DNA of 64,000 nucleotides from Porphyromonas sp. COT-239 OH1446 (GCF_000768875.1 NZ_JRAO01000009.1:25110-89109); one strand, 5' to 3'; shown: positions 34,186-43,725, numbered from the stretch's first letter. The notes: a model not told the origin generated them from the letters alone. Program-made: numbers and translations.

Positions 34186-36771
34186 CTATCGGCCTGCGAT
34201 AGCGATCCAGCGAACGTAGGCGAAGTCCATACGGTGGGGCAACTCCTCGTGCATGGGCACGATGCGGATGCCGACCTTAAACTGTCCAGGGATGCTATTC
34301 AGATGATCGATAGCGTAGGTCTCACGAGAACCCTCCTGCTTGATTAGGGAGAGAGGGCAGACCTCTACGAGGCGCAGAGCTCCAGCCTCGTCGCTCTGCT
34401 GAGCATAGACGAGTTCGACCTCGAGCTTGCAATTAAGTGTACCTCGATCGAGCACCAGTTCCACTCGGTTCGTTGTCCCGATTTCACGGCGGTTGAGCTG
34501 GGCCGCAGGTTCGCTGTCATGCTCTACTGAGAGCACCTGTAGGCTGTCCCAGTGCTCGGCCACGGACTGCTTCCACTCGACCAGCTCCTTGGCAATGCGA
34601 TTGCCCTCTGCATGCAGGTGAGCCGAACGCTTAGCCAGCTTGCAGTAGAAACGCTCGAAGTAGTCGTCCATCATACGACGCATCGTGTAGTGAGGGGCGA
34701 TGAAGTTGAGCGAGTTCTTGATCACCTGTATCCAGGCATCAGAGAAGGGCTTGCCGTCTCTAGCATCGAAGTAGAGAGGGATGATCTCTCGCTCGAGCAT
34801 ATCGTAGATCGTCGAGGCATCGAGCTTGTCCTGTAGGCTTTGGTCAGAGAAGGTGCGCTTATCTGTCAAGGCCCATCCAGCTCCAGCCCTATAGCCCTCA
34901 TACCACCAGCCGTCGAGGACTGAGAGGTTGAGTACACCATTCATCTCGGCCTTCTCGCCAGAGGTACCGGAGGCCTCTAGAGGTCGAGTAGGCGTGTTCA
35001 TCCAAATATCTACGCCAGCGATGAGCTTCGAGGCTAGACGCATATCGTAGTTCTCGAGGAAGATGATCTTGCCGAGGAACTCTGGACGACGACTGATCTC
35101 CAGGATATGCTTGATGAGCCCTTGGCCGCCACCATCTGCTGGGTGAGCCTTACCCGTGAAGATAAACTGCACTGGGTACTTAGGGTTATTGACAATGCGG
35201 GAGAGACGCTCCAGGTCGGTGAAGAGCAGATGAGCACGCTTGTAGGTGGCGAAGCGACGACCGAAGCCGATCAAGAGGGCATTGGGGTTGATGCTATTGA
35301 GCAGTGCCATTGTAGCCTCGGGGCTGCCACTATTGCGGATCCAGCGGTCTGCGTACTGCGAGCGAATATGGTCTATCAGACGCTGCTTCATCTGCTGACG
35401 GATCTCGTAGATCTCGCCATTGGGTACTTGCTGTAGCTTACCCCATAGCTCCTCGCTGCTCTGGTGCTTGACGAAGTCTGCTCCGAGGTATTTGCGGTAG
35501 AACTCCTGCCACTCAGGAGAAGCCCAGGTAGGTAGGTGTACGCCGTTGGTTACATAACCTACGTGGAGCTCTTCGGGGAGGAAGCCTTTCCACACAGAGG
35601 CGAACATCTCCTGCGAGACACGACCGTGGAGCTTACTTACCCCATTGGCCTCCTGACAGGTGTTCAGAGCGAAGGTGCTCATGGAGAACTTCTCTCCGTT
35701 GCCAGGCGTCTCACGCCCCATATCGATGAACTCCTGCCAAGAGATGCCTAGGCGCTGAGGGATGTGTCCGAGGTACTTGCCTAGAAGCCCTTCGTCGAAG
35801 TAGTCATGCCCAGCAGGCACGGGTGTGTGTACGGTGTAGAGCGAAGAGGCTCGTACCAGCTCGAGAGCTTCGTCGAAGCCAAGGCCCTGTCCCTCTACAT
35901 AGTCCAGGAGACGCTGTACACTCATGAAGGCAGCATGGCCTTCGTTCATGTGATAGACATCCTTCTTAATACCCAGCTTGTTGAGCAGCAGCACACCTCC
36001 GATACCGAGTAGATACTCCTGCTTCATACGATTCTCCCAGTCCCCACCGTAGAGCTGGTGGGTGATGGTCCGATCCCATTCGCTATTCTGAGCGATGTCG
36101 GTATCGAGTAGGTAGAGGTTGATGCGCCCTACAGCCACTCGCCATACATGGCAGTAGACGGTGTGGCTGGCATAGGGGACTTCGAGCACGAGGGGAGATC
36201 CATCGGCATTGAGTTCCTGAGTCAGGGGGAGCTGGGTAAAGTCTTGAGCCTCGTAGTGAGCGATTTGTTCGCCTGCGGGGCTTAGCTTTTGGGTGAAGTA
36301 ACCATATCTGTAGAGGAAGCCCACGGCACTAAGGCGGACATTGCTGTCGCTAGCCTCCTTGAGGTAGTCCCCAGCCAGTACGCCAAGGCCTCCGGAATAA
36401 ATCTTCAGTACGTTGGTCAGACCGTACTCCATGCTCAGGTAGGCCACCGAGGGACGTTGCTCATCGGCGGGCTCGTCCATATAGCGGCGGAAGTCGGCAT
36501 ACACTCTGTCGAGTTCTGAGAGCAGGCTGCTGTCTTGGGCGATGGTGTCGATTTGCTTGGTCGATAGCTGACGAGTCATCAGTACGGGGTTGCCCTCGGT
36601 CCTCTCCCAAAGCTCGGGGGAGAGACGCTTGAATAGGGCCTGTGCCTCGGGGGACCATACCCACCAGAGGTTGTGAGTCAGCTCATCCAGCTTGGCCAGC
36701 GACTGGGGGAGCTTGGCATAGGTATAGACATCAGTCCATACGGCCTGGTTAGAATGCTTATGTACGATCAT
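34186..36771 (-). CDS. glgP: Alpha-glucan (glycogen/maltodextrin) phosphorylase
   Basis: PLP-dependent GT35 enzyme releasing glucose-1-phosphate from alpha-1,4-glucans. The 861-residue chain has the N-terminal DUF3417 domain of the shorter Thermotoga-type phosphorylases (LAKLDELTHNLWWVWSPEAQALFKRL). The central part has SVAYLSMEYGLT, GGLGVLAGDYLKEASD, VYHMNEGHAAF and VTNGVHLPTWASPEW. The PLP region is MNTPTRPLEASGTSGEKAEMNG, in which the lysine of SGEK is expected to carry PLP. I chose MIVHKHSNQ (36771) over a start 10 codons upstream. No other glycogen gene is near. It has its own promoter and terminator. Confidence 0.95.
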   Translation of the reverse strand: MIVHKHSNQAVWTDVYTYAKLPQSLAKLDELTHNLWWVWSPEAQALFKRLSPELWERTEGNPVLMTRQLSTKQIDTIAQDSSLLSELDRVYADFRRYMDEPADEQRPSVAYLSMEYGLTNVLKIYSGGLGVLAGDYLKEASDSNVRLSAVGFLYRYGYFTQKLSPAGEQIAHYEAQDFTQLPLTQELNADGSPLVLEVPYASHTVYCHVWRVAVGRINLYLLDTDIAQNSEWDRTITHQLYGGDWENRMKQEYLLGIGGVLLLNKLGIKKDVYHMNEGHAAFMSVQRLLDYVEGQGLGFDEALELVRASSLYTVHTPVPAGHDYFDEGLLGKYLGHIPQRLGISWQEFIDMGRETPGNGEKFSMSTFALNTCQEANGVSKLHGRVSQEMFASVWKGFLPEELHVGYVTNGVHLPTWASPEWQEFYRKYLGADFVKHQSSEELWGKLQQVPNGEIYEIRQQMKQRLIDHIRSQYADRWIRNSGSPEATMALLNSINPNALLIGFGRRFATYKRAHLLFTDLERLSRIVNNPKYPVQFIFTGKAHPADGGGQGLIKHILEISRRPEFLGKIIFLENYDMRLASKLIAGVDIWMNTPTRPLEASGTSGEKAEMNGVLNLSVLDGWWYEGYRAGAGWALTDKRTFSDQSLQDKLDASTIYDMLEREIIPLYFDARDGKPFSDAWIQVIKNSLNFIAPHYTMRRMMDDYFERFYCKLAKRSAHLHAEGNRIAKELVEWKQSVAEHWDSLQVLSVEHDSEPAAQLNRREIGTTNRVELVLDRGTLNCKLEVELVYAQQSDEAGALRLVEVCPLSLIKQEGSRETYAIDHLNSIPGQFKVGIRIVPMHEELPHRMDFAYVRWIAIAGR

Positions 36772-36808
36772 AAGTTTGGAATATGTGAGAGTAATTAGCA
36801 ATGAGCTG

Positions 36809-36816
36809 CAAAGATA
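36809..36816 (-). promoter_or_regulatory. -7 element TATCTTTG of glgP
   Basis: The minus strand reads TATCTTTG, matching TAnnTTTG, 38 bp before the glgP ATG. This suggests glgP is transcribed independently of the riboswitch further upstream. Confidence 0.55.
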
Positions 36817-37154
36817 GCCATTTTGATATAACTAAAGAATTTGTGTTATATCTATGCGCTCTATTTAGAAGTAGTTTCGTGCCCTAGGCCCTCGGGCAAG
36901 TGTCTCCAGGGAGAGAATACCCCTACAGACACTACAGATGCCAAAGAGCCTCGGCCAGTACTCGAGTGCTAACCCACGGATCAACTCTCGAGCCCTCGGC
37001 CAAGGCTCTCAGACACTAAATTACTATGGCTCGTAAACCATACCTATCCGGAGTTGATGAAGAGTGGATAGGGACTCTTCTCGGGATAATGCAACCCCTC
37101 GGCACTCCCTGGCGTAGGAGGGGACGGGTTGTTGCTTTCCTCGAAGCATAGAAA
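36817..37154. other. Gene-free stretch between glgP and the cobalamin riboswitch
   Basis: No credible reading frame on either strand. It contains a GC-rich hairpin just past the riboswitch (GGGTTG-type pairing near 37085-37130 on the minus strand) and a 7-bp hairpin CCTATCC/GGATAGG near 37044-37070. The part 36880-37020 has many GAG/CTC trimers and could be an eroded 23-bp array, but the phase is unconvincing. Confidence 0.4.
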
Positions 37155-37350
37155 GGCTTTGCAGGTCTTCTGGCTTATGGCCGTCGGTGCGCTCCCTTCC
37201 CAGAGACACAGAACCTCCAGTGGCTAATTGAGCGAACCTACCTGTAGACCAAATACAGCAGCGGGACTGCTCGAGACTCTCACTCGTATTCCCTTTTAAG
37301 CCAAGGCCCTCGAGAGGCTTTAGACTCATCGAGAACTTTGGCACAAAGCC
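37155..37350 (-). ncRNA. Cobalamin (adenosylcobalamin-type) riboswitch
   Basis: On the minus strand the conserved blocks appear in order. TTAAAAGGGAA is followed by GAGTGAGA, a CAGTCCCGCTGCTGTA segment, GCCACTGG, GGGAAGG, and the B12 box AAGCCAGAAGACCTGC. The closing helix P1 is GGCTTTG with CAAAGCC. This is the full core of the Rfam cobalamin riboswitch. The next gene on its strand is glgP, 384 nt away and with its own promoter, so the regulated gene is not evident. Confidence 0.9.
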
Positions 37351-37390
37351 GCAGCAAATGTAACCATAATCTGATACATAGACAATAGAA

Positions 37391-37434
37391 GATCGCCCTA
37401 CAGTCCCAAAATCTTTGGAGGCTGTAGGGCGATC
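37391..37434 (-). terminator. Terminator of the GH84 hexosaminidase gene
   Basis: On the minus strand GATCGCCCTACAG (37434-37422) pairs perfectly with CTGTAGGGCGATC (37403-37391), followed by TTCTATTG. It separates the hexosaminidase from the riboswitch. Confidence 0.8.
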
Positions 37435-37446
37435 TCTATTCGGCCT

Positions 37447-39666
37447 TTAGTGTACCAGTCGCCAAGACTTGAAGTACACCTGTAGCTCGGTGGCTGTCGT
37501 CTGTCTGAGGCGTAGGCGTGTCCAGCGGCCTGCCTTCATGGGGGCGATGTCTGCTCGAAGGAGCGTCTTGCCCGCTCTCTGCATGAGGGGGAGGGCGATC
37601 CACTGCCCGCCCTGCTCAACCTCGAGGGTGAAGGAGGGAGCAATATCCTTCGTGCCGAGGTCAAACTCTAAGCTCTTGAGCTCGAGGGGCTCGACGGCTT
37701 GTAGCTCGAGGGTAGCACCGCTGGCCCAGCGGATCACCTCGTTGGAGGGGGAGATGGTGATCTGCTTGCCTCGGGACGAGAGGGCTAGGCCCGAGAGCTG
37801 GGCTACGTCGCTCGAGAGCGAGCAGGGGAGGTAGCGTGTGGCCGAGGATAGCTGCGTGCCGTGTGCCTGATTGTAGGCCGCTACCGATCGGGCGAAGGTG
37901 GCGTCCAGGGCAGGCAAGAGGCGTAGCGTCGCCAGGCGCACCCCTGGCTGATAGGGGTTCTGGTTCTCAGAGCTATCGATCTCGTACATCTGCTCGAGCA
38001 GAGAGAGGATGTGGGCGTGGATCTCGGCAAAGGCCTTGGGCTTAGCCTCTCGGGCAGCCTCGAGGGAGATAACCTCCTGCCCGTAGCGTCCGATCAGCCT
38101 AGCCATGCGCAGCCAGGGGGCTAGCTCGGCAATGAGGGCAGGGTTGTCTCGGCTGCTCAGTAGGATGTTAGCCGACCGCTCGAGTTTGAGGCACTCATCG
38201 CCCAGGGTGCGGAGGTCGTTTAGGCTCACCTCGCTGCCCCTCTCGATGCGTCCGAGCAAGTCCTTGAGCTCGGAACTCTCCTCACGACGGAAGAGATGCC
38301 CGTTGGCTCCGAGGTCGGAGCTGTGCTCGGCCAGGCAACGCAGGGCCGAGGACTGAGCCCCTGCCAGCGAGACGATCGAACGCTCCCAGGAGCGTTGACT
38401 GTCGTAGCTCTTCATATTCCATATGTAGTCCGCAATGCTGTAGAGGGCGATCTTGGAGGCCTCGGCATGCTCCATGGGGTTGGAGAGGAAGCCTGACAGA
38501 TCCTCTGCGATCTCGAGCGAATTGCCGTAGGTCGCCCCGAGGAGCATATGGTTGCGTACGAAGTCAGAGACGGGGAAGTTGAACCAAATATAGGCCCGAC
38601 GCTTGATGTGGCCATTGATCCACTGCATATCGGGCTTGTCGATGCAGGCCACAACACGATTACCCGTCCACATGATCTCGATGTCGGGGTCAAGCTCCCG
38701 ACCTAGGGTGGGGAGGTAGCCCTTCTCGATGCGAGACCAACTCTTGTTGTACTCGGTGGGGCACATGACTAGAGGGGCTACGTCGCCCTTGCGGTGCACG
38801 AACTCTCGGTTGATGTAGTTGAGCAGCTCGGCCTGCTTGTCGGCTTTCGTCCCCTCGCCCGAGATATCGTCGAAGAAGACGGCGAAGCCTCGTACGCCGA
38901 GCTGGTACATGAGCTCGAACTTGTGCAGCAGCAGGTCTCTATCCTCTGCTGTCCACTTGATGTCCTGACCAGGGTGGATCGCCCAGTAGAAGGTTACCCC
39001 ATTGCGCTTGGCCTCCTCGACGAGGGTGCGGATCTGCTGCCCCTCTACCTCTGGATAGGGTCTGCGCCAGTTGGGGACGCTGTGGTAGGGATCATCCTTA
39101 GGCCCGTAGATATAGACATTGAGCTTGTTACGGCCGTAGAAGCGGAGCTGGCTCAGGCGTGCCTCGTGGCTCCAGGGTGTGCCGTAGAAGCCCTCGACGA
39201 CCCCACGCCAGCGCACGTCGGGGTAATCAACAATGCTTCCACAGGGCAATTGCCCCTCGTGCTCAGCCTCGAGCAGCGAGCGGACGGCATAGCGCAGGCC
39301 TGCCTCGTCGTGCCCAGCCAGTACGATGCGTTGGGGCTCGATGCTGAGGAAGTAACCCTCGCTGTGCTTGGGAATCTTGTTCGTATAGCGGCGTATGGCC
39401 TTGTCGCCTCGGATGCCCAGGAGGATCTCTGTGCGGGCCTTGGCATGGTGTCGCACTCTTTGGCTGAGCTCTTGCCCAGCGAGGCTCGAGAGGGTCTTGC
39501 TCGAGGCCGAGAGTCGTGCCTCAAGGGGCCAAGCGATGGTTTTACCAGCCTTGTCGGCCGTAATCTGCTGGGGAGTGGGGTTGATGTCGCTGAAGCTCTG
39601 TGCCGAGAGCGTCGCAGAGGCCCAAAGGAGGGCCAGGGTGAATAGGGTTCTCGCCTTCATTCTCAT
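37447..39666 (-). CDS. GH84 beta-N-acetylglucosaminidase
   Basis: Exported enzyme of 739 residues removing beta-linked GlcNAc, likely from host glycoproteins or mucins. A signal peptide (to SAQ, about residue 23) is followed by a GH20b-like N-terminal domain. The GH84 barrel has WRGVVEGFYGTPWSHEARLSQLRFYGRNKLNVYIYGPKDDPYH and the catalytic Asp-Asp pair in VFFDDISGEG. A helical domain and a beta-rich C-terminal domain complete it. This is the architecture of the Bacteroides BtGH84 and of hyaluronidase-like NagJ. It stands alone, with its own promoter element and terminator. Confidence 0.92.
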   Translation of the reverse strand: MRMKARTLFTLALLWASATLSAQSFSDINPTPQQITADKAGKTIAWPLEARLSASSKTLSSLAGQELSQRVRHHAKARTEILLGIRGDKAIRRYTNKIPKHSEGYFLSIEPQRIVLAGHDEAGLRYAVRSLLEAEHEGQLPCGSIVDYPDVRWRGVVEGFYGTPWSHEARLSQLRFYGRNKLNVYIYGPKDDPYHSVPNWRRPYPEVEGQQIRTLVEEAKRNGVTFYWAIHPGQDIKWTAEDRDLLLHKFELMYQLGVRGFAVFFDDISGEGTKADKQAELLNYINREFVHRKGDVAPLVMCPTEYNKSWSRIEKGYLPTLGRELDPDIEIMWTGNRVVACIDKPDMQWINGHIKRRAYIWFNFPVSDFVRNHMLLGATYGNSLEIAEDLSGFLSNPMEHAEASKIALYSIADYIWNMKSYDSQRSWERSIVSLAGAQSSALRCLAEHSSDLGANGHLFRREESSELKDLLGRIERGSEVSLNDLRTLGDECLKLERSANILLSSRDNPALIAELAPWLRMARLIGRYGQEVISLEAAREAKPKAFAEIHAHILSLLEQMYEIDSSENQNPYQPGVRLATLRLLPALDATFARSVAAYNQAHGTQLSSATRYLPCSLSSDVAQLSGLALSSRGKQITISPSNEVIRWASGATLELQAVEPLELKSLEFDLGTKDIAPSFTLEVEQGGQWIALPLMQRAGKTLLRADIAPMKAGRWTRLRLRQTTATELQVYFKSWRLVH

Positions 39667-39689
39667 ATCTGTTTGATGATGGTTGAGGA

Positions 39690-39697
39690 CAAAAATA
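39690..39697 (-). promoter_or_regulatory. -7 element TATTTTTG of the hexosaminidase gene
   Basis: The minus strand reads TATTTTTG, matching TAnnTTTG, 24 bp before the ATG. Confidence 0.5.
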
Positions 39698-39739
39698 GGG
39701 AAAAAAGTGCAACCTCATTCCTCCTGACGAAACCCCTCT

Positions 39740-39900
39740 CGGCCGCTCCGCTCTGAGTCTCTATTGTGCTCCTTTTGAGACCTCGATCGAGTCCCTATTT
39801 GAGCCTCACTTTCATTCCTACTTAGATCTCGAGTGAAGTCCTACTTGAGCCTCGGTGACGATCCTACTTAGACCTCGATTGAGGCCCTATCTTAATTCGG
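39740..39900 (+). repeat. 23-bp phased degenerate repeat array E
   Basis: Seven units start every 23 bp (39740, 39763, 39786, 39809, 39832, 39855, 39878). The clearest are GAAGTCCTACTTGAGCCTCG and GACGATCCTACTTAGACCTC. It lies upstream of the hexosaminidase promoter, about 43 bp from the -7 element. Confidence 0.85.
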
Positions 39901-39982
39901 TATAGCTCTATGGGGTTAAATCCTTACTTAACGTGAGTTCGGTATAAGTTGCAGGGAGCTATGCTTGTGCCCTTGGATTAGG

Positions 39983-41017
39983 CTATCTCTTGAACTCGGA
40001 GAAGCGCTTGATCCCGAGGGCATAGTACTGCCAGAGGACACTCTTTCGGAGCATAGTTGAGGGGATAGACTCGCCTCTATTTCGCTGGCCCGCAAAGTCG
40101 GGAAACATCTGCCTAGCATCTCGCCAGGCGGCCAGGACTGCCCGAGCGTGGCGGCGTTGTCCTCGCAGAAGGTACACCCCTGAGGCCAAGAGGTCAAGGA
40201 TGAAGCGCATGACGACTACCTGCCTCCATCGCTTGAGTGGGAGGTTCTTGTAGAGCATGAGCAGGTTGTTTCGGAAGTTGAGGTAGCACTTGCGAGGGTT
40301 ATTCATGTCTAGGCTACCTCCACCTAGGTGGTAGACAATCCCCCGAGGGGCTGCTACGATGCGGCCTCCTTGTAGCTGTAGTCGCCAGCAGAGATCGATT
40401 TCCTCTTGATGGGCGAAGAAGCGGGCATCGAGCCCTCCGGCCGATAGATAGGCCTCTCGACGGACAATGAGGCATGCCCCACTGGCCCAAAATATATCAC
40501 ACACCTCATCGTATTGTCCTCGATCCTCCTCTAGAGTGTCTAGGATGCGGCCGCGGCATAGAGGATACCCCCAGCGGTCTATATACCCCCCTGCTGCCCC
40601 AGCGTATTCGAAGTCTTGGGGGGCTCGCAGTGATCGGATCTTGGGCTGTACGACTACGATGGAGGGGTCTGCCTCGAGGAGCTCTAGGGCCTCCTCCTGC
40701 CAACCGGCAGAGAGGCGCACATCGCTATTGAGCAGGACGATGATTGGATGGGGAAGTGAAGCAATGGCGCGATTGTAACCCTCGGCAAAGCCATAGTTCT
40801 CCTCGAAGCAGATGAGCCGAACGGCTGGATAGTGCTCTCGAAGGTAGTCCACAGAGCCATCAGTCGAGCCATTATCGACGATGATAAGCTCGGCTCTGGG
40901 CTGAGGGGTGTATGCGACCCAGGAGGGGGCGAAGTCCTCCAGCAATGCTCGACCATTCCAGTTGAGGACAACGACGGCTACTTGTGGAGTATCCATTGAG
41001 GGCTTCTCTTCAGACAT
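39983..41017 (-). CDS. Family 2 glycosyltransferase
   Basis: GT-A fold glycosyltransferase of 344 residues using a nucleotide sugar. VAVVVLNWNGRALLEDF and ELIIVDNGSTDGSVDYLREHYP form the nucleotide-binding part. VVLLNSDVRLSAGW holds the DxD-like metal motif, and FWASGACLIVRREAY and FFAHQEEIDLCWRLQLQG hold the acceptor side (ED-like EEID). It resembles rhamnosyl/glucosyl transferases of surface polysaccharides. The start overlaps the acyltransferase end by 8 bp; with mtaB upstream this is a three-gene operon. Confidence 0.9.
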   Translation of the reverse strand: MSEEKPSMDTPQVAVVVLNWNGRALLEDFAPSWVAYTPQPRAELIIVDNGSTDGSVDYLREHYPAVRLICFEENYGFAEGYNRAIASLPHPIIVLLNSDVRLSAGWQEEALELLEADPSIVVVQPKIRSLRAPQDFEYAGAAGGYIDRWGYPLCRGRILDTLEEDRGQYDEVCDIFWASGACLIVRREAYLSAGGLDARFFAHQEEIDLCWRLQLQGGRIVAAPRGIVYHLGGGSLDMNNPRKCYLNFRNNLLMLYKNLPLKRWRQVVVMRFILDLLASGVYLLRGQRRHARAVLAAWRDARQMFPDFAGQRNRGESIPSTMLRKSVLWQYYALGIKRFSEFKR

Positions 41018-41984
41018 TTTGCTGGTTAAGGTAATCCGTAAGGCGTTCGCTCCTTACGGCCTTGGGGTAGTCCTCGAGGGCATACCGCCAACGCTTGTGG
41101 CTCCAGAGCCATCCGGCCTTGTCTCGCATGATCGTTGCCTCGAGCATTCGGGCGTAGCTCTCCGTGATCTCATAGGGCTTGGCCTCTTTGGGGTTCTCGC
41201 AGATGAGCTTCATATGCCCTACGTACTGCCTATCCGAGAGGCGCTCGATGTCCATGTAGATGACTGGCAGGTTGTACTTGCGGGCCAGTCGTTCGGCCCC
41301 ATCGAGGAAGGCCGTGGGCTGATTGAGGAAGAGTGTCCAGTAGTTGACATGGTCTCGGCTAGGCTTTTGGTCAGAGAGAAAGAGCCAAGACCTAGGCTGA
41401 GGATTGCTCTCCTTGAGCTCCGAGAGCATACGTCTCCCGATCTCAGACTTAGGTACTACGAGTGAACCATGTTGGGTGCGCATCTCGAGGAAGAGGCGGT
41501 CGGCGGCTCGATCTCGCAGTGGCCTGTAGAGCTGATCTTGAGTGATGCCCATAGGGGCTAGGTAGAGAGAGCCAGCACTGAACAACTCCCAGTTGCCACA
41601 GTGTCCTAAGAGGAGAATGCTGTGAGGGAGACCCTGTCGGAGTAGTCGCTCGAATAGCTCCAGGCCCTCGTACTTGAGATGCCTTTGGAGGATGGTCTTG
41701 CTCGGTTGGGAGAGCATCTTGGCGGCGGAGATGAACTGCATGACGAAGCGGCGATAAAACTCTCTCGCTAGCCTCTCCGCCTCAGTCTGGCCGAGCTCGG
41801 GGAAGCTGCGCCTTATATTCTCCTGCACAACTGTCCGCCTATAGCCTACACCTCGGTGCAGCACCCATCCCAGCCCTCGAGACAAGGCGTGGATGCAGGG
41901 CCAAGGCAAGCTAGCACACAGCCCCAGTGCTGTCTTGTAGGCTCTGTAGCGTATTCGTTCGGTGAGGGTGTATTGGTTCGTCAT
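41010..41984 (-). CDS. Lipid A biosynthesis acyltransferase (LpxL/HtrB family)
   Basis: A 324-residue inner-membrane acyltransferase transferring a secondary fatty acid to lipid A. The family motif is H-x4-D/E-like GHCGNWELFSAG (His and Glu of HxxxxE). An N-terminal hydrophobic segment (ALGLCASLPWPCIHALSRGLGWVLHRG), RRTVVQENIRRSFPE and FLSDQKPSRDHVNYWTLFLNQPTAFLDGAERLARK are also typical. I chose MTNQYTLTE (41984), two bases after the mtaB stop, because upstream in-frame codons lie within mtaB. Confidence 0.9.
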   Translation of the reverse strand: MTNQYTLTERIRYRAYKTALGLCASLPWPCIHALSRGLGWVLHRGVGYRRTVVQENIRRSFPELGQTEAERLAREFYRRFVMQFISAAKMLSQPSKTILQRHLKYEGLELFERLLRQGLPHSILLLGHCGNWELFSAGSLYLAPMGITQDQLYRPLRDRAADRLFLEMRTQHGSLVVPKSEIGRRMLSELKESNPQPRSWLFLSDQKPSRDHVNYWTLFLNQPTAFLDGAERLARKYNLPVIYMDIERLSDRQYVGHMKLICENPKEAKPYEITESYARMLEATIMRDKAGWLWSHKRWRYALEDYPKAVRSERLTDYLNQQNV

Positions 41985-41986
41985 TT

Positions 41987-43297
41987 TTATATCAGAAATG
42001 CTTCGCTTTTGTGTAGGGCGGTAGGGGTAAGCCTCGACGAAGTGCCGACGAGGCTTGGATCGTAGGATCGACCGATGCGGATATAATTGTCCGATAGACC
42101 AGTCATCCACCCTTCGGTTTGCCCCATCTCCCAGATTACTCGGTGCTCTCGACCAATGTTCGACAGGTAGAAGGCCTTGAGCCGCTCCTGAGATAGATGT
42201 GTGAGTAGCTGGCTACGTCGCTGCTTCTCTCTCGGTGAGACGATGTGGGGAATGCGCAGTGCTGCAGTCCCAGCCCGCTCGGAATAGGTGAAGACGTGTA
42301 GCTGGGAGAAGGGTTGACTCGTGATGAAGTCTAGGGATTGCTCGAAGAGCTCCTCTGTCTCTCCTCTCGTGCCCACGATCACATCGACACCGATGAAGGC
42401 CTCGGGCCAGACTGACTTGATGCGCTCCAGTCTGCGAGCGAAGAGGTGGGTGTCGTAGCGCCGGCGCATCAGGCGAAGAACCTCGTCGCTGCCGCTCTGC
42501 AGAGGAAGGTGGAAGTGGGGCACGAATGCTCGGGACGAGGCGCAGAAGTCGATCAGTTCATCGCTCAGCAGGTTAGGCTCTATTGAGCTTATACGAATGC
42601 GCTCGATACCCTCTATTCGGTCTAGTGCTCGGGCTAGGTCTAGCAGACTCTCTCCTGTAGATCGCCCGAAGTCGCCAATATTCACCCCCGTGAGGACAAT
42701 CTCTAGCCCACCAGAGCGAGCGATCTGCTTTGCCTGCTCGACGAGTGTGGCTACGGGGGCGTTTCGACTTCGTCCTCGGGCTCGGGGGATGGTGCAGTAG
42801 GTACAATGGTAGTCGCATCCGTCCTGAACTTTGAGGAAGTGCCGAGTGCGTTCGTCCGTCGAGATGCTTCCGTAGAAGGTCTTGATCTCTGTCGTCGTGG
42901 TTGTCTCAATCTCTCCCAGGGGGGGAGTCTCGCTGCTTAGCCTCTCGAGCCAGAGATACAGGTCGAGCTTTTGCTCTGTGCCTAGGACGAGGTTTACCCC
43001 ATCTATTCTTGCGACCTCTTCAGGGCTTAATTGGGCATAACAGCCTGTTACGATGATGAAGGCCTTGGGGTGCTCACGATGAGCTTTGCGGATGATGTTC
43101 CGACACTTCCTATCTGCCATCTCTGTTACCGAGCAGGTATTGATGACGCATATATCGGCCCGCTCCCCTTCTCTAGCCGTGCGCACCCCCTGCTCCAGCA
43201 GGGAGCGAGCGATGGTAGAGGTCTCTGCGAAGTTGAGTTTGCAGCCTAATGTATAGTAGGCAGCTGTTTTGTGCTCGAATACAGTCGGGTCTGTCAT
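41987..43297 (-). CDS. mtaB: tRNA (t6A37) methylthiotransferase MtaB
   Basis: Radical-SAM enzyme that adds the methylthio group to t6A37 of tRNAs reading ANN codons. The N-terminal UPF0004 domain has YYTLGCKLNFAE, VINTCSVTEMADRKCRN and VTGCYAQ (three cluster cysteines). The radical-SAM core has KVQDGCDYHCTYCTIPRARGRSRN (CxxxCxxC). A TRAM-like C-terminus follows. The 436 residues are normal. First gene of the mtaB-acyltransferase-GT2 operon, with a 2-bp gap to the acyltransferase. Confidence 0.94.
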   Translation of the reverse strand: MTDPTVFEHKTAAYYTLGCKLNFAETSTIARSLLEQGVRTAREGERADICVINTCSVTEMADRKCRNIIRKAHREHPKAFIIVTGCYAQLSPEEVARIDGVNLVLGTEQKLDLYLWLERLSSETPPLGEIETTTTTEIKTFYGSISTDERTRHFLKVQDGCDYHCTYCTIPRARGRSRNAPVATLVEQAKQIARSGGLEIVLTGVNIGDFGRSTGESLLDLARALDRIEGIERIRISSIEPNLLSDELIDFCASSRAFVPHFHLPLQSGSDEVLRLMRRRYDTHLFARRLERIKSVWPEAFIGVDVIVGTRGETEELFEQSLDFITSQPFSQLHVFTYSERAGTAALRIPHIVSPREKQRRSQLLTHLSQERLKAFYLSNIGREHRVIWEMGQTEGWMTGLSDNYIRIGRSYDPSLVGTSSRLTPTALHKSEAFLI

Positions 43298-43308
43298 ATA
43301 TCCTTAGC

Positions 43309-43725
43309 CTAAGCCTCTCGTAGAGCTGCTCGGTAATGTAGGGCAACGCCTAGGAGCGAGATCCCCAAACCTATGTAGAAGCCCGCAACGAAAGACTCGG
43401 GCACATAGCCCGAGAGGCGGAGCAGGATGCCAAAGCTCATCATCACTACCATCACAAGCCAAGAGGAGGGCTTGAAGCAGCTCCATAGTGGATGCTTGCC
43501 TGAGGGTAGGGCTGAGACAAAACCGATGTTTTCTCGGGCTACAGGGGGGAAGATAATTGCCGAGAAGAATACCAGGGCTACTACGAGCCAAACATAGTTC
43601 CACACTACCACCTCCGAGCCCATCCATGCTGGGATGCCGATAGAGAGTACCTTAGCCCCTGAGAATAGCCAAAGACCGATGGCCGTCCAGTAGAGGCCTC
43701 GTTTCGATACATATATCTTATCCAC
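43309..43725 (-). CDS. Four-helix membrane protein of unknown function
   Basis: A 138-residue protein with four hydrophobic helices (about residues 12-32, 41-60, 85-105 and 112-132) and no recognised family motif. It starts with GTG, and the start shares one base with the stop codon of the PUR-type gene (TAGTGG), so translation should be coupled. It ends 11 bp before mtaB. I cannot assign a role. Confidence 0.72.
   Translation of the reverse strand: MDKIYVSKRGLYWTAIGLWLFSGAKVLSIGIPAWMGSEVVVWNYVWLVVALVFFSAIIFPPVARENIGFVSALPSGKHPLWSCFKPSSWLVMVVMMSFGILLRLSGYVPESFVAGFYIGLGISLLGVALHYRAALREA

Noticed and set aside
36880..37020. A ninth 23-bp repeat array
   Set aside because: The stretch has many GAG and CTC trimers, but I could not find a run of units in 23-bp phase with the TCCTA core.
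37024..37344. A 106-aa open frame on the minus strand
   Set aside because: It lies over the cobalamin riboswitch core, whose RNA blocks explain the sequence; the peptide has no protein-like features.
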